Source of the DNA: Lingula anatina
Taxonomy: Eukaryota > Brachiopoda > Lingulata > Lingulida > Lingulidae
Assembly: GCF_001039355.2 (NCBI RefSeq)
Contig: NW_019775358.1
Location: 263,813-327,812, forward strand
Length of the DNA: 64,000 nt
Reading direction: 5' to 3'
Part shown: positions 25,701 through 37,400 of the stretch, piece after piece
Numbering within the stretch: the first letter of the stretch is position 1
Layout: each line of letters starts with the position of its first letter
Program-made: the position numbers and the translations under genes
Notes under the pieces: model-generated
The model's input: the letters and a program-made list of their open reading frames with translations, nothing else
What the model was told of the DNA's origin: nothing
The model's database searches: none

Positions 25701-27488
25701 TAGTATGCGTAGTAGATGTTGGGAACTTACACTGTTTTAGCCAGTGGTTGATGACAACATGGTCATCATTTTCATTTGGGCCATGCAGTTTGTTGATAAC
25801 CAGCGTTGCCCTCCATTTAAGTCGTGCACATATTCATTATTACATTCATTTTGCAACAACAGTGAAGACTATATGCCTGAATTATACTAAAATATTGTAA
25901 CTCCTTTAAAAAATACGAAGATATCAATCATCCAGCTAAATTCTTAAGTGAATATACAAGCTTTATGATAGGGACCTAGTTGTCTTATATACATGTAGTT
26001 TTAAATGTTGAAGTACTTACATTTTACTGTCGATTATTCCTCCAGTTGATAGAATGCCCGCCTAATTATAAGTGCAAAGAAGATGACTATAGTTACAAGT
26101 GTGAGCCCACATGTAACGTAAGTAGTTTAGATATGTATTTCTGATTTGACTGTCATAAGGGACGTTATGTTAACTAAAATTACGAGTCGACTATACATAA
26201 TTTCACGATGGTACTTTTCAAAATTATAAAAAGAGCTTATATGCCCAAAGGCAATTTCCACGCATTTTAGTAATGTAATCTACCTTTTCAATTGTTTTAC
26301 ATTTTGTATGATCGGTATGATTTCATTTTATTTACAAGTTGACTGGCTGTCCCTTCGGAGAAGTGTGTGCACCTACGGGTCATTGTGTGCCTACCTGCGC
26401 GGTTTGTATACGCTTCTATCTTTAAAAAAATTTGCCCAATCCAATGCAAGTTCTCTATCGAGTCGACTGTACATAATTTCACGACGGCATTTTTCAAAGT
26501 TAAAAAAAAACATTTAAAAAACAGTGAAAGCACTTCAAAATATTAATGTCTTTTCAGTAAACCTGTCAAATTTTAAGTAGTGGGTGAACGAGCGGCAACC
26601 TATGTAAACTGGGTCGGTAGACGAATTTATCAAATTTATCAGATCCACAGTGTAAGCGATCTTTTATTCAAATATAAGAGCAATAACGTTTTTCAATTGG
26701 CCAATTGCAATTTTGCAACACTCTAAGCCAATGCTGTTTTTTTTTTTTTTTTCATTCGAATAAAGATTCAAAATCAGGGTCCGTCGCTCTCATTTTCCAT
26801 TTTATCAATTTGGTCTATCATGAAGTGGTTTTATTCATTTCGATTTTTAAATCTCATTTTAGAACACAAATTGCAGCAATTCACAGGTTTGCATCGATAC
26901 CCCAAATGGAGGCATGTGCGAGGACCCCACCTCTTGTGACGTGAGTGGACAAACAATTCAATCCCTTGACAAGTATTATTAAAAATTAGTCTCGTTCTTA
27001 TCAGTGGTATAATACAATTCACATTTCGGGCATTTAAAAGCTTTAACATTGAAAATAATCCACATATATAAGATATTAGAACCTGCCTTAACTTCTAAGG
27101 TTTTTTTTAAATCTCAAACGTGCGATTTAGCCCTGTCGCCATTTGCTTATTCGTGTAATCATCCTTTTGGACATACAGTGCAACAAGCTGTAGGTGCTGC
27201 AGTGTGTGTATCCAGGTACGCGCACTAGACCTTTGACTTCATTTCAATGTACATAAACGGTTCTATCTACAGCAAATCACATGTCCATATGGAGAGAAAT
27301 GTGTGCTGCAAAAGATGATGTGTAATGTCCCCTACTGTCCCATCGTTCCCACGTGCGTTGAGGACCCCTGCGCCGTAAGTGTACTGGGAATGCTGTTACA
27401 TGATGCTTAAATGTAAATTAATATTGTGAAAGAAAAATCCAAATGTATCATTATTTACTTGCACATCTGAACCTCTGTGATGGATGGA

Positions 27489-27532
<44 letters not shown>

Positions 27533-30162
27533 TCCAAAATTTTTAAAGCCTTACAGGTTCACGGAAACACAATGTTGAGATTTGAACTACCTTTTAACCA
27601 TAAGGTGTTCCAGCATTGAGAGTGTTATTTTTTCCAACGTTTTGGGGCAGGGTATATTACGTTGATAAAATTAAAATTATTCTATTAATAAGATGTTTAT
27701 TTAAGGGTCTAATATTCACTGTGCACCTTTAATTTTGGGCCTTTACATTCATGTGTTTCTACAGAAAACGTTAAATTTGTCAAGGTTAGTTTATCTTCAA
27801 GATAAAAGTTCCAGGAGATTTCTTTGTTTTAACTTCAGGGCTGCAAAAGTCACTGCACATCAGCTGACTATTGTGAATCCCCGTGTAATCTTAAGTGTAT
27901 GTGTGATACACCAACTCAAACTTGCGAGGTAAGTGGACACGGTATGAAAGATCCCGTGCAGCAATATACAGCTTATCTGCATGGAACGATTCTTGGTCAA
28001 GTATTTGACGTGCTTTCTTCATTTAATAAACTAAATAAATTTGAACTTAACTAATGAATTTCTATTTAAATTGCATACTAATTAGTGTTTTCTATGAGCC
28101 TAAAGCACTTCCTGGCATATTGGTATTTCTTACAAACATTCTTAAATTTATGTTCACAATTATGACTTAGAATACTTTCTATCCAATAATTTCATAGATA
28201 AGCTCTACTTGGATATATAAATACTGGTTATGTATAGGTACGGCTTATGATTATTTGTACTTCAGGATATCGAGTGTATGCCTGGCTTCCAATGTGTTGA
28301 TGGTGCAGATGGGGCAAAATGTGTCAAAATAACATGTGACGTATGTAATGCAATAACGATATACATTTCCAACAACGTGTTATTTGTCGATGGAACCGCA
28401 TGTTGTTTACTCTTCGAATTTTTTACCTTTAGGAAATATTACTGGAAGTTAGTGTACATGTATATGTAGATAAAAGTAATAATCGAATTCATACACATTC
28501 ATCGTGTACTTCATGTCGCTGCTTTCAGACGCATAGACATTGTGAATTTTGTTATATTATCTTTCAAGATGATTGACTGTTTGGACGGTTATGAATGCGT
28601 TGAGCATGAAGACGGCGTCAAATGCGAAGAAATTAAAGAAATAACATGTGCGGTAAGTGTTTTTTTTTTTTTTAAGAAATGTGGTATGATTGCAAAAGAG
28701 ATATGTATATGTGTATGTACATATGTCATGGTAGAAGCTGTCATCTATGAAGACCGTCGAGTATGCAAATGAAACGCAGGCTGGAGTTTCTGTGGGTTTG
28801 GTTCTGCGATTCTTTTGGTATAAAGTGACAAATAACCGTTCCACACAGGGGGTCTGGAAATTCCCTTTAATCCTGCGATAAACGTCGATATTTGGATGGA
28901 TATTTGGATAGATGTATAGCTATTTGGATGTTTGGATAGTTGGATATTTTAATTGCTAGATGCTGAATATTTTTACTTTTGTTCCATGTAAACCATTCTA
29001 TGTACATTTCTTCTTCTTCTGTGACATTGTCTATGTAGAACACATGGGAACATACCCTCCCTTAGCCTTTGCCTCTTCTCCCTCATATAACGATGAAACG
29101 AGCGCGGATTTTTTTAAGTTTCACAATACTGGTGAATCCAGGGTTTTGCTAAGGGCACAATGATAAAATAATTGAAAAGTGGAGCAAGAGAAATATTTTA
29201 CAGTGCAATGGGTCAATTTTACTGTTATATGTATGGCGACATTTGCTTAGGGATAGACTAGGCTTGGCTTGAGTTTTCTTGTGTGGTTGCTTTTCTTGTT
29301 TTCAAACCTTGCCTATACTTTCACTTTTATATTGTTTCATTTGTTTATATCAGATGATGCCGTGCATGGACGGTTACAGATGCTTGGATACCCAGTATGG
29401 CAGCATATGTGTCGAAATGACTTGTGAGGTAAAGGCCGTAGTAAATTACATTTCATGTAATATGTGTTTGAAAACATAACTATGATGTTTGTTACACTGT
29501 AGTAAAATACACATCATGTAATATGTTCTTTTAAACATGTTTGTGATGAAAGTTACACTGAAGTCATTATCATAGTTTTAAATTTCCAGTTCGTTAAAAA
29601 AAGTAAATAATATTTTTAAAATTCTGAAAGAGAACGTCAATCAGTCAAGTTACTTAAAAGCAAACCGAAAAATCCTCTCTTAAATAGATAAACGGCAAGA
29701 TATTTTATGAGCTGGTAGTTGCAGAGAAAGAAGGTGTCTGGAAGATCATAGCACTCACTTTTTCATCAATGTAATGCTGTGAGATTGCCATAACAGATAT
29801 AAGACACACTTACCTGGCCTCTCAAACGATTCTTAACTTATTCAGGACGTCCAGTGCCCTAATGGCATGAAGTGTGTTGCAAATGGGAAACCTAAATGTG
29901 TATCGACCTGCATGGTACGTATGCCTAATATGATATACTGAGTATGTGCCATTTACTTTGGACATTACGCATTTCCCCCATGCAAGCCAAATGATCTGTC
30001 AAAAAATATAATGAAATCGGTAGACTGACGCATTTCGCTGTTTTTACGTTCAGATTAGACCACAGAATGCATACAGGCGTATACCATAAACCAACATATA
30101 TTCATTTAATGAACCTGTGACAGAATAGCCAATTTGAAATGTATGGTTAATGTATTTGCTGG

Positions 30163-30193
<31 letters not shown>

Positions 30194-31379
30194 GACTATG
30201 CAATGTAACGGTACTCATATGTGTAACGACACTGACCATGGAGCCGTCTGCGTGGTTCCCCCATCTTGTGACGTAAGTGGAAACAATTTTTTTCACCAGT
30301 AATGATATTCAGAAACTTTGGTTTTGTCTGTTTTAGTTCATTCTAGTGGCATGATATAGTTCAACGCATTACTTGTTTGAAACGTTCTTCTCGGTAATTA
30401 ATTACAGGGGACTGAGGACATTTGAAGATAAATTGATAAAAATGGTCAAAGGGATCATGCCCCTTCTGGGTCCCTTACGGGCAGTGTACTGCCCCATGGC
30501 TATTTCTCGTATTTAAAAAAAACATCCGTATATTTTAGTATGAATCTGGCTTCATTTGAAATTGTTTGGTATACTTTTATTGACGACTAACGACTCGATC
30601 TAAGCTATGGCCGCTTTCGTTATAAAGAATAGTGAGTCAGACATAATTTGAATAATTTACCTCTACAGAATGTGACGTGCCCAAAAGGACAAAAATGTGT
30701 TCAAGAAAAGGGTATGTGCGACTACTCGGGCAACTGTCCTCCAACACCACCAGAATGTGTTCCCAGTAGGTGTTCTTAGTTTTGCTTTATTTCTCATTAC
30801 ATGTAGTTCTTCGGATGTTATTTGTTGATTATTATAGAAAATAGAATGTAAAAATATACGATAGTAATTCAACTAATGAAGTAAATAAGTTGTATATAAA
30901 CAGTAGTGACAAAATAATTTGTTGATTTTTGGTTCATTTCATATTCTATCTCAGCAGCTAGTATTCAAATTGCCACTCATCGGTGATATGACTATCTTCA
31001 AAATGCACTTGACTCTCTTCTTGCTAATTTGACTGAAGTCGGTATGTTCGGGTTTGGCTCCCGATTATAAACATCTTATCACTTATATCCCTTTGAAATG
31101 ACCCTACTGATGTATCATAAAGATATTATATGTTATATTTGCTAAGAAAACCCCACGTTTGACAGATATGGCTCTAATAACAGTACTTTATTTCAAGTCC
31201 CGAAAGAGAAACCCTGCAAGCGTCCTAACGGTGGAGGTGACGACGCCCTTCAAATGAACGGGAAGGACGTGTGCTGTGGCCTGTGCGCACACAGACAAGA
31301 GTGTCCTCCGACCCATTACTGCGCCCTTCACATGACTGAAAATTACGCCGTGTGTTGCCCAAAGTACTACTATTGGTAA
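18221..31379 (+). CDS. Secreted 25-exon protein with tandem FOLN-like cysteine modules and a lustrin-type C-terminus
   Basis: I assembled 25 exons with GT-AG boundaries into one open frame of about 672 aa. The order is signal peptide exon, 18-nt microexon, 22 one-module exons, and a terminal lustrin-type exon. Every junction is phase 0 except the last (phase 1). A typical module is 21-26 aa with the pattern C-P-x-G-x-x-C-V, then a Gly-containing acidic loop, then C-V-P-T-C. This resembles the follistatin N-terminal-like (FOLN) module; no profile search was possible. Modules 1 and 15 (34 aa) and 22 have a longer proline-rich form with an extra Cys pair. Modules 2 and 16 are a distinct Cys-dense type. 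There is no transmembrane segment, so the product should be extracellular. Its function is unknown. Shared end exons tie it to the Kunitz trio downstream. Polyadenylation signals lie at 31522-31527 and 31759-31764. Confidence 0.8.
20223..20660 (+). pseudogene. Internally deleted Tc1-like transposase in an intron
   Basis: A 145-codon open frame lies in the intron between modules 2 and 3. Its N-terminal part from MPQMSEIMRERAIGML resembles a transposase helix-turn-helix (ATEVAACLNVLHSTVSHL). It then jumps from PRPRVTTP to YMSPIEHLWNVLDQ, the C-terminal Tc1 signature, and continues EWDNIPQATIDNL. The central part with the first two catalytic Asp residues is missing, so the protein cannot transpose by itself. 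The frame is otherwise intact. I could not define its terminal inverted repeats. Confidence 0.75.
20849..24415 (+). other. 25-exon gene: modules 3-9
   Basis: Exons are 20849-20923, 21489-21563, 21846-21920, 22279-22353, 22678-22755, 23409-23483 and 24344-24415, all phase 0 on both sides. Modules 3 and 4 are close copies (ILC start, GECV-TCQ end). Modules 6 and 9 share a T-G-C-P-Y-G-E start. Module 7 ends SCD and belongs to a different subtype (NCTDYQYC). Each module has four Cys. Confidence 0.8.
23573..23831. mobile_element. Foldback MITE in intron after module 8
   Basis: The arms are inverted copies. Left-arm words ggcttaggcgttt, tagcactaacacccatatta and acccacgaat recur inverted on the right as aaacgcctaatcc, taatatgggtgttagtgcta and attcgtgggt. 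The copy is diverged and no clear target duplication is visible. Confidence 0.7.
24740..26940 (+). other. 25-exon gene: modules 10-14
   Basis: Exons are 24740-24817, 25457-25531, 26046-26117, 26339-26401 and 26863-26940, all phase 0. Modules 10 and 14 are of the N-C...C-D subtype seen in module 7. Module 13 is the shortest (21 aa; LTGCPFGEVC then CVPTCA), with a contracted middle loop. The order xTGCP then xxNC..CD repeats as 6-7, 9-10 and 13-14. Confidence 0.8.
27273..29428 (+). other. 25-exon gene: modules 15-19
   Basis: Exons are 27273-27374, 27839-27928, 28266-28340, 28569-28652 and 29354-29428, all phase 0. Modules 15 and 16 repeat the module 1 plus 2 pair (CPYGEKCVLQK with CPIVPTC, then a compact Cys-dense module), so the gene has two large blocks that each begin with this pair. 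Modules 17-19 form a further subtype (C-x-x-G-[FY]-x-C, ending ITC or MTC). Confidence 0.8.
27491..27532. repeat. (ATT)n microsatellite
   Basis: A trinucleotide tract of about 13 units in the intron after module 15. A similar tract sits at about 30163-30194, directly against the acceptor of the module 21 exon. Confidence 0.9.
29846..31379 (+). other. 25-exon gene: modules 20-22 and lustrin-type C-terminus
   Basis: Exons are 29846-29914, 30195-30272, 30669-30765 (ends phase 1) and 31198-31379 (stop TAA 31377-31379). Module 22 is proline-rich (CPKGQKC then CPPTPPEC). The last exon has eight Cys in the order PC, VCC, LC, EC, YC, VCCP, with the CP-x-x-[HY]-Y-C and CCP signature of lustrin cysteine-rich repeats. 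The spacing does not fit a WAP four-disulfide core. Confidence 0.75.
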
Positions 31380-31889
31380 CGCTTCCTTTCAGTCGGTTAA
31401 GATATCTTGTGTCAATTTGTCAAGGTGCCTGGCTAACAAGCACAGTGACCATATATTTAAATATATTGTGCTTACAACTTAGCTATGGTCATTTTAAGTG
31501 AGTCTAGCAATCTATTTGCAGAATAAATTTGCATGCACTTGATTATTGAAGTCCATTGCATTTTTACTCTGATTTTATGGACATTTGATGCCTTCTAATT
31601 TCTGTTATAAGTTTGTTTTGTGGGGGTTATGGTTGAATGTGAATAGGATTGCAAATTTAAAGACGAGCATTGTTATACCGGAAACGTATTTGGTTATATG
31701 CCAGTAAATCACTTCTTGTGTACTTCGACAAGACGTAGTGTATTGTATTGCATAAAAGAATAAAGCATGTTTCAAAAGTTGCCCCTTTGTGCGATACTAT
31801 GCTACTTCAGAGATGAATTAAACATTAACTTGAGTATTTTAGTCTGGTAAAAAGCATTAATAGGCCCCTATACATTGAATACAAAGGAA

Positions 31890-32165
31890 AAGGATTTGTT
31901 GCAGAAACACAATGTTCTGAAGATGGAACAACCATCTTTGAGCCCTGATATTCTTCATATTGAGTACCTGTGGCATAAATTGGAGTGTGCAGAGGAGAAC
32001 TAATCCCAAATAATCTAAACCAACACCTCCAAGCTCTTTCAGAAGAATGAGACAATATCCCATCAAACTTAATTGTTACCCTTGTTAAAGGTTGTTGCGC
32101 CGCCCACAGGAGATCATTGCAGTCATGGTAGACAAACACGCTATTAGACGCGTGACCTTTAACAA
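31890..32165 (+). pseudogene. Tc1-like transposase C-terminal remnant
   Basis: Closely related to the fragment at 1-328: it shares the cagaaacacaatgttctgaagatgg region, the PSLSPDI start of the C-terminal signature, and the tail that ends with gtgacctttaacaagcac. It is broken by indels and substitutions (for example EHLW has become EYLW). Confidence 0.75.
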
Positions 32166-32483
32166 GCACATCCTAATGCTAATTGTGTGTAAATTTGGTC
32201 ATATTTGGTTGTTTCTTTTCAATTTAATAGAATTTTTTCTCAGTGGAAATTACGATGAAACACCGGATTTGAGGTGATGCAAACTCTAAATTTGAATTAA
32301 TGTAATAAAAAATTGACATTGTCACCGTTATTTTGCATTTTTTTTTTTTTTTTTTTTGCATCATTTATCATCTACGATATGGAATCTAGAACAAAAAGCA
32401 ATGTTTATAACAATTTACGCCCGTCAGGTGATCATTTATAAATAAAAGTACGTGGAATTGGGGGTGGGACAACCTTTTTGACC

Positions 32484-32485
<2 letters not shown>

Positions 32486-32554
<69 letters not shown>
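32486..32554. repeat. (TA)n microsatellite
   Basis: About 34 TA units in the intergenic region between the 25-exon gene and the Kunitz trio. Confidence 0.9.
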
Positions 32555-32559
<5 letters not shown>

Positions 32560-32879
32560 GTTTTGTAATACGCTGAAATTCTAAAAGAAATATCCATGCT
32601 GAGTTTAAAGCTGGTGTTTGACGCCTGTTTTTTACTTTTCTTCAACCTATGATCTAAACTTTTCTCAAGCATATTTCGAGTACTTGGTGCTTGCATTGTG
32701 CATTTTGTGCCCCGGTCCTTTTAAGTTTATAATATTATGTAACTGACACAAATGCATATTTCTGCGATTGGCATTCAACATAACGCAAAAGCATAGACTT
32801 CCAAACACAAAACTTATAAAAGACAAATGGGCAAATAACTATTGAGAGGTGGCCAACTACTGCTTAACTTCAAGTTCAA

Positions 32880-34144
32880 AGTTAACAACATACGTACCCT
32901 GTGCGAATCGTAAACACTCCCTGTGTCCAAAATTACAGTGATGTACATATAATACATATTGTCGAAACTGTGTGCACTCATTCCAATCTCATTTTAGATT
33001 TATACATTTTCACATATTTTAAACTTGTTAGAAAACGAAAGGGGGTTTGAATTTGAGTGTGATGTTACAGTTAGTTATATTCTATATTCACTAATGCAGG
33101 TGACGGCCGGAGTAGGGGGGGTGGTCGGTCATAACGGCAGAAATTAAGTTAAACACTCCCTTTTCGCCTTTATAAATCTGAGTGCCCCTTCCCACGTACG
33201 CACACACTCTGAAATTTGCTTTCTATATGCGTGATATTGAAATTTATTGCCCGTGAAAGTTTTATCACCGAATTCTAAAATACACCTGTATGTTGTTTGC
33301 CATTTTAACATACCTAATAAATCATCACTGAACTTCACCCAGGCTAATAAATGTACATACAGAGTAATCACTTGAACTCGTTATTCATGGAATGTTTACA
33401 AACCATTCCCCTTATTGAATCTACATATGTTCCGACTCTTCATGAAGACATAAATTAAAAACCACAAGCAGGTTAATGTGTGATTGTGTGCTGTCCACAA
33501 AATATTTGGAATATCACTTCTTATGCAGTCACTTACTGTGGGATACGGCATAGTTTGGATTCCATGAAAAAAGTTGAAATCGGGCAAGGTCAGGGAATAC
33601 TGATATATTTTAGATGCCATAAAGATCATATCAAAAAGAACACTCTTGAAAATCGAAAAAGGATTAGTCCCTATTTTAAAAGTGTAGTGATTAGACAAGA
33701 AGTGTATAAAATATTGTTTAAAAATCTTTTTTTTTTCTTTTCTTTTTTTTAAACAAGGGAATGTTTGCTTTTTTGAGATTGCAAATATTTTGTCAAGTCT
33801 GTTTGAAGGTCATAAGAATAAACAATATATAATATATACAGTGAAAAATTATTTATAGGGGTCGGAGTCTACTTCTATAGATGACAATTCACTTTTTGTA
33901 GAAATTAAGTCTCATGACAAACCAGTATAATGCAAAACCTGTCTGTATTAGTCATACAACACGCATACAGGTTTCCCTGTCCCTGTCCTTGTCTTCATAG
34001 AAGAACAGTGTCAAGGTCACATTCAGCACTTCTCGACCAATAAGATCGTACACATTCTCTCAGTGACGTAATAAAGGAAAGATCCAGACGATTTGATCAC
34101 ACAGGCTCCATACAGAAGAAGAACAATTGGCAGCGAGGATCAAA
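32880..34144 (+). promoter_or_regulatory. 5' flank and promoter of Kunitz-FOLN-lustrin gene 1
   Basis: Homologous to 39838-40807 upstream of gene 2, and partly to 51520-51842 upstream of gene 3. The last about 140 bp are the best conserved: CCAAT at 34037-34041 and a CRE-like TGACGTAA at 34064-34071, about 80 bp before the ATG. Conservation in three paralogues supports a shared promoter, though recent duplication alone could also explain it. Confidence 0.5.
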
Positions 34145-34395
34145 ATGATGACAACGTTGATACCATGCTTTGTATTGCTGAATATCAATTTGGCTTTTGG
34201 ACTGGTAAGTTGTTAAAGACGGGTCATGTGTGACCGCTGACAAAAAGCCCTTGTAATGTTGGTCGTTGTAATACCATATGTATTTGTTCTGCAGTGTACA
34301 AGATGACGATATATGAAACCATATTTTTGATAAGACACTATATATCCTTTTTATTTGTAACGGAACTACACGTATGAACTACTTTTTTATCTCTC

Positions 34396-34461
<66 letters not shown>

Positions 34462-37400
34462 ACACACATTCATCGACTTAAAAGATCAAGCTGAATACAA
34501 TGTGTTTGTTTCAGTCCTGGGTTAATACAGGCACAAAAACAGAAAGTCCACTGGAAACATTTTACGAAAATGAGCAATACCCTAATCGCGTGCATTTCTC
34601 CGTTAACATTTTTCATTAACAATTTATTTCTTATTTTTTTCAGGCTAGTGTTGTTGACTGCGTAAGTACTGCGTTTTTCAATTCATCTTAATCACAACCA
34701 TTAATCTTTTTGTAGTAATTTATCATTTTTATATTAATTATAATTTTTGAAAGAATTTACCCAACAAGCTTGTTTATCTTTTCCATTTGTGGAGTGTATT
34801 TCCGCAAAAATACAGCCTGAAGATGTTATTTATAGCAAAGGTTATGTAAGTGTATAATAGAAGGCACATAGTTTTCAAACACGTTTTCAATATGTTAAAG
34901 TATATATAAATATATATTCAAAACTTGTCTAAAAACTGCCTGGTGATTAAAATACAGAAGATTGAAATAGTGTCACTATAATTCCCCCATTATAATTCAG
35001 TCACGTGTGCAATTCAGTATTTCACATAAATCAAGGTGTGTTGTAGTGTTTTGAAGCACTCTACGTGAGATATGAATAATACGCTCTTAGTGTACCACAA
35101 TAAATCAATGTCTTCAGACAACCATTGAGTGTCCTACAGGAGAAACTTGCGTTCAAGATGTGGTAATTTGTAAGAAGCCACCATGCAAACCGCCGGAACC
35201 ACGCTGCGTTCGTGAGTGAAATATAAAAAGTGAAACATGACAAATAATAGAAAATAGTAATTGTGAAGATAGAACCAATTAATATTGTTTGGGATAGTTC
35301 GCTAATGCAACACATTACATCATACCTGTTTATTATTTTAGATAAACCGAGCACACACATACACATATACATAAATTGAAAGCTAAGACCTTCACTGTCA
35401 GCAATGCGGGCATGTTCTCTGTACAAACAAATCCATATTTCAGAAAAAGAATTGTTCCCGTTTTTCACCCAGGCAAAATTCCGCATGCAGCGTTTATTGA
35501 AACGAATAACTATTTACTATGTCTTAGACACAAGTGGAATGGTATATAAATTGGTGAAAATAAGTAAATTTCCAATCAAGTCATTTCTCATGACAAATTA
35601 TCAAAAGAATGCTCGAAAATGTTTTATTTTGCTTTTTGCTATGTTTTTTTTATAATTTTATTTGTTTTTATCCTATTAATTTTTTAATTGATTAATTTCA
35701 TATTACCTTAATTAATACTCTTCACAGCTATATGTATGGCCCCAGCCGATCCCGGTCCCTGTGATGGCTTTTTCCCAAGGTATTTTTTCGACAGCAAAGC
35801 TTGCCAGTGTCAGAAATTCATCTACGGGGGCTGTGGAGGAAACGCCAATAATTTTAAAACACTGGAGGAATGCCAACAGACTTGTCCCGTAACGTGTGAT
35901 GTAAGTGTAAAATATTTTCACAAAGCTATATAATCTGTATAGTATAATACATTCATTATTTGTGCTATGATTTCTATTTTTTTATCTTGATACTAAATTA
36001 CAGTCCATCCTTAAGTTTAAGGATGAATAAATTGTATATTCGATTTTGATTTTTAGTTTCAAAGTTTATGTTTTGATGGTATGAGACATTACCACTCTGA
36101 GTGGAGGAAAGATATCAGAAAATTAGATTTAAATGTAGCATTGAACACGTTAAGTAGTGTCAGGATTTAGTTTAATAACACATGCCAAACAAACAAACTG
36201 GCAGCTACCCTGTAAATTATTCAGCAAATTTACATGCTCATTATCACTGTTAACTATACAAAGACCCAATTGGGATCTGACTTGTGATATATATGTAGAG
36301 GGAAGGAGAGCATTGTATTAATCATGGTTACCATAAATATCACATTAAATTTTTATCTTTTGGGTCCCCTTTACATAAGGATATTATTGTACGTAAGTTT
36401 TCATTGACTCGAACTTGTAGGTGTGCTTTTTTTCTTCAGCATATAAAGTGCCCTGACGGAGAAACGTGTGTCCTTGACAGAGAAATCAGTACAGAATCGC
36501 TGTGTCAGCCGCCTATACCACGGTGTGTCCGTAAGTTTATTTATTTGTTTATTGCATGCTTATTCTTTACATATATTTCTTTAGTTTTGTGGAGGGGATG
36601 TGGAGGAAATATTTTTCCTGTTGGAGAATCCGAAGCAGGCATGCCCACGGTGTGACGAAAGACTTCTAGTTTATTTAAAATTTTCCCTTTCCTTAGTCAC
36701 CACAGTATAAAACCTATAAAACTTATTTTATCTTATCTTAAACTTTTATCTTACCTGACTGAAGAAAACAATCTCTTCGTAGCTCTCCATTTTTTTAGAC
36801 TTAGAATGTCCTGTCCAAGTCTGACAATAACAACACTCAAGATCGGATAGGCAGACAACAGACATTCTTTAACCGCTTTATATCTTATTCTAAAAATCAT
36901 GCAGTCATAAATAACAATAGACATTTAGATATTTTATTATTGCTAGATTTTACACGCGTAATATATATATAAATATTATACATTTTCCTTAACTTACAAC
37001 GGTATATCATATATATTACCTTTTATTTTGCGAGGTCCCAGATTTCACGGCCCTTTTTAAAAATACGGTTTCGACATTCATATTTAAGAATTGTATACCA
37101 AAGAAAAATAAAAAACTTAAGTTAGAATTAACTCATGCTTTAGTATCAGATGTCAAGAGATCCCCTCTTACATACACATAGACTTGTTTTTCTATCTTAG
37201 CGATCTGCGAGGCCCCACCAGATCCTGGACCGTGTGAAGCCTACATGCCAAGATATTTCTATAACAGCACTATAACAGCTTAACAGTTGTATACCAAAGA
37301 GAAGGGAAAATTAAGCAAAAAAGATAAACAAATCCTTTCTTTAGTATCAGATTTAAAAACATCCCCTCTTACATACGAATGCATTCTTTTTCTATCTTAG

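Noticed and set aside
31198-31379. WAP four-disulfide core for the terminal eight-Cys exon
   Set aside because: The double Cys is followed by two residues, not three, before the next Cys, and the CPxGYxC...CCP pattern fits lustrin-type repeats better.
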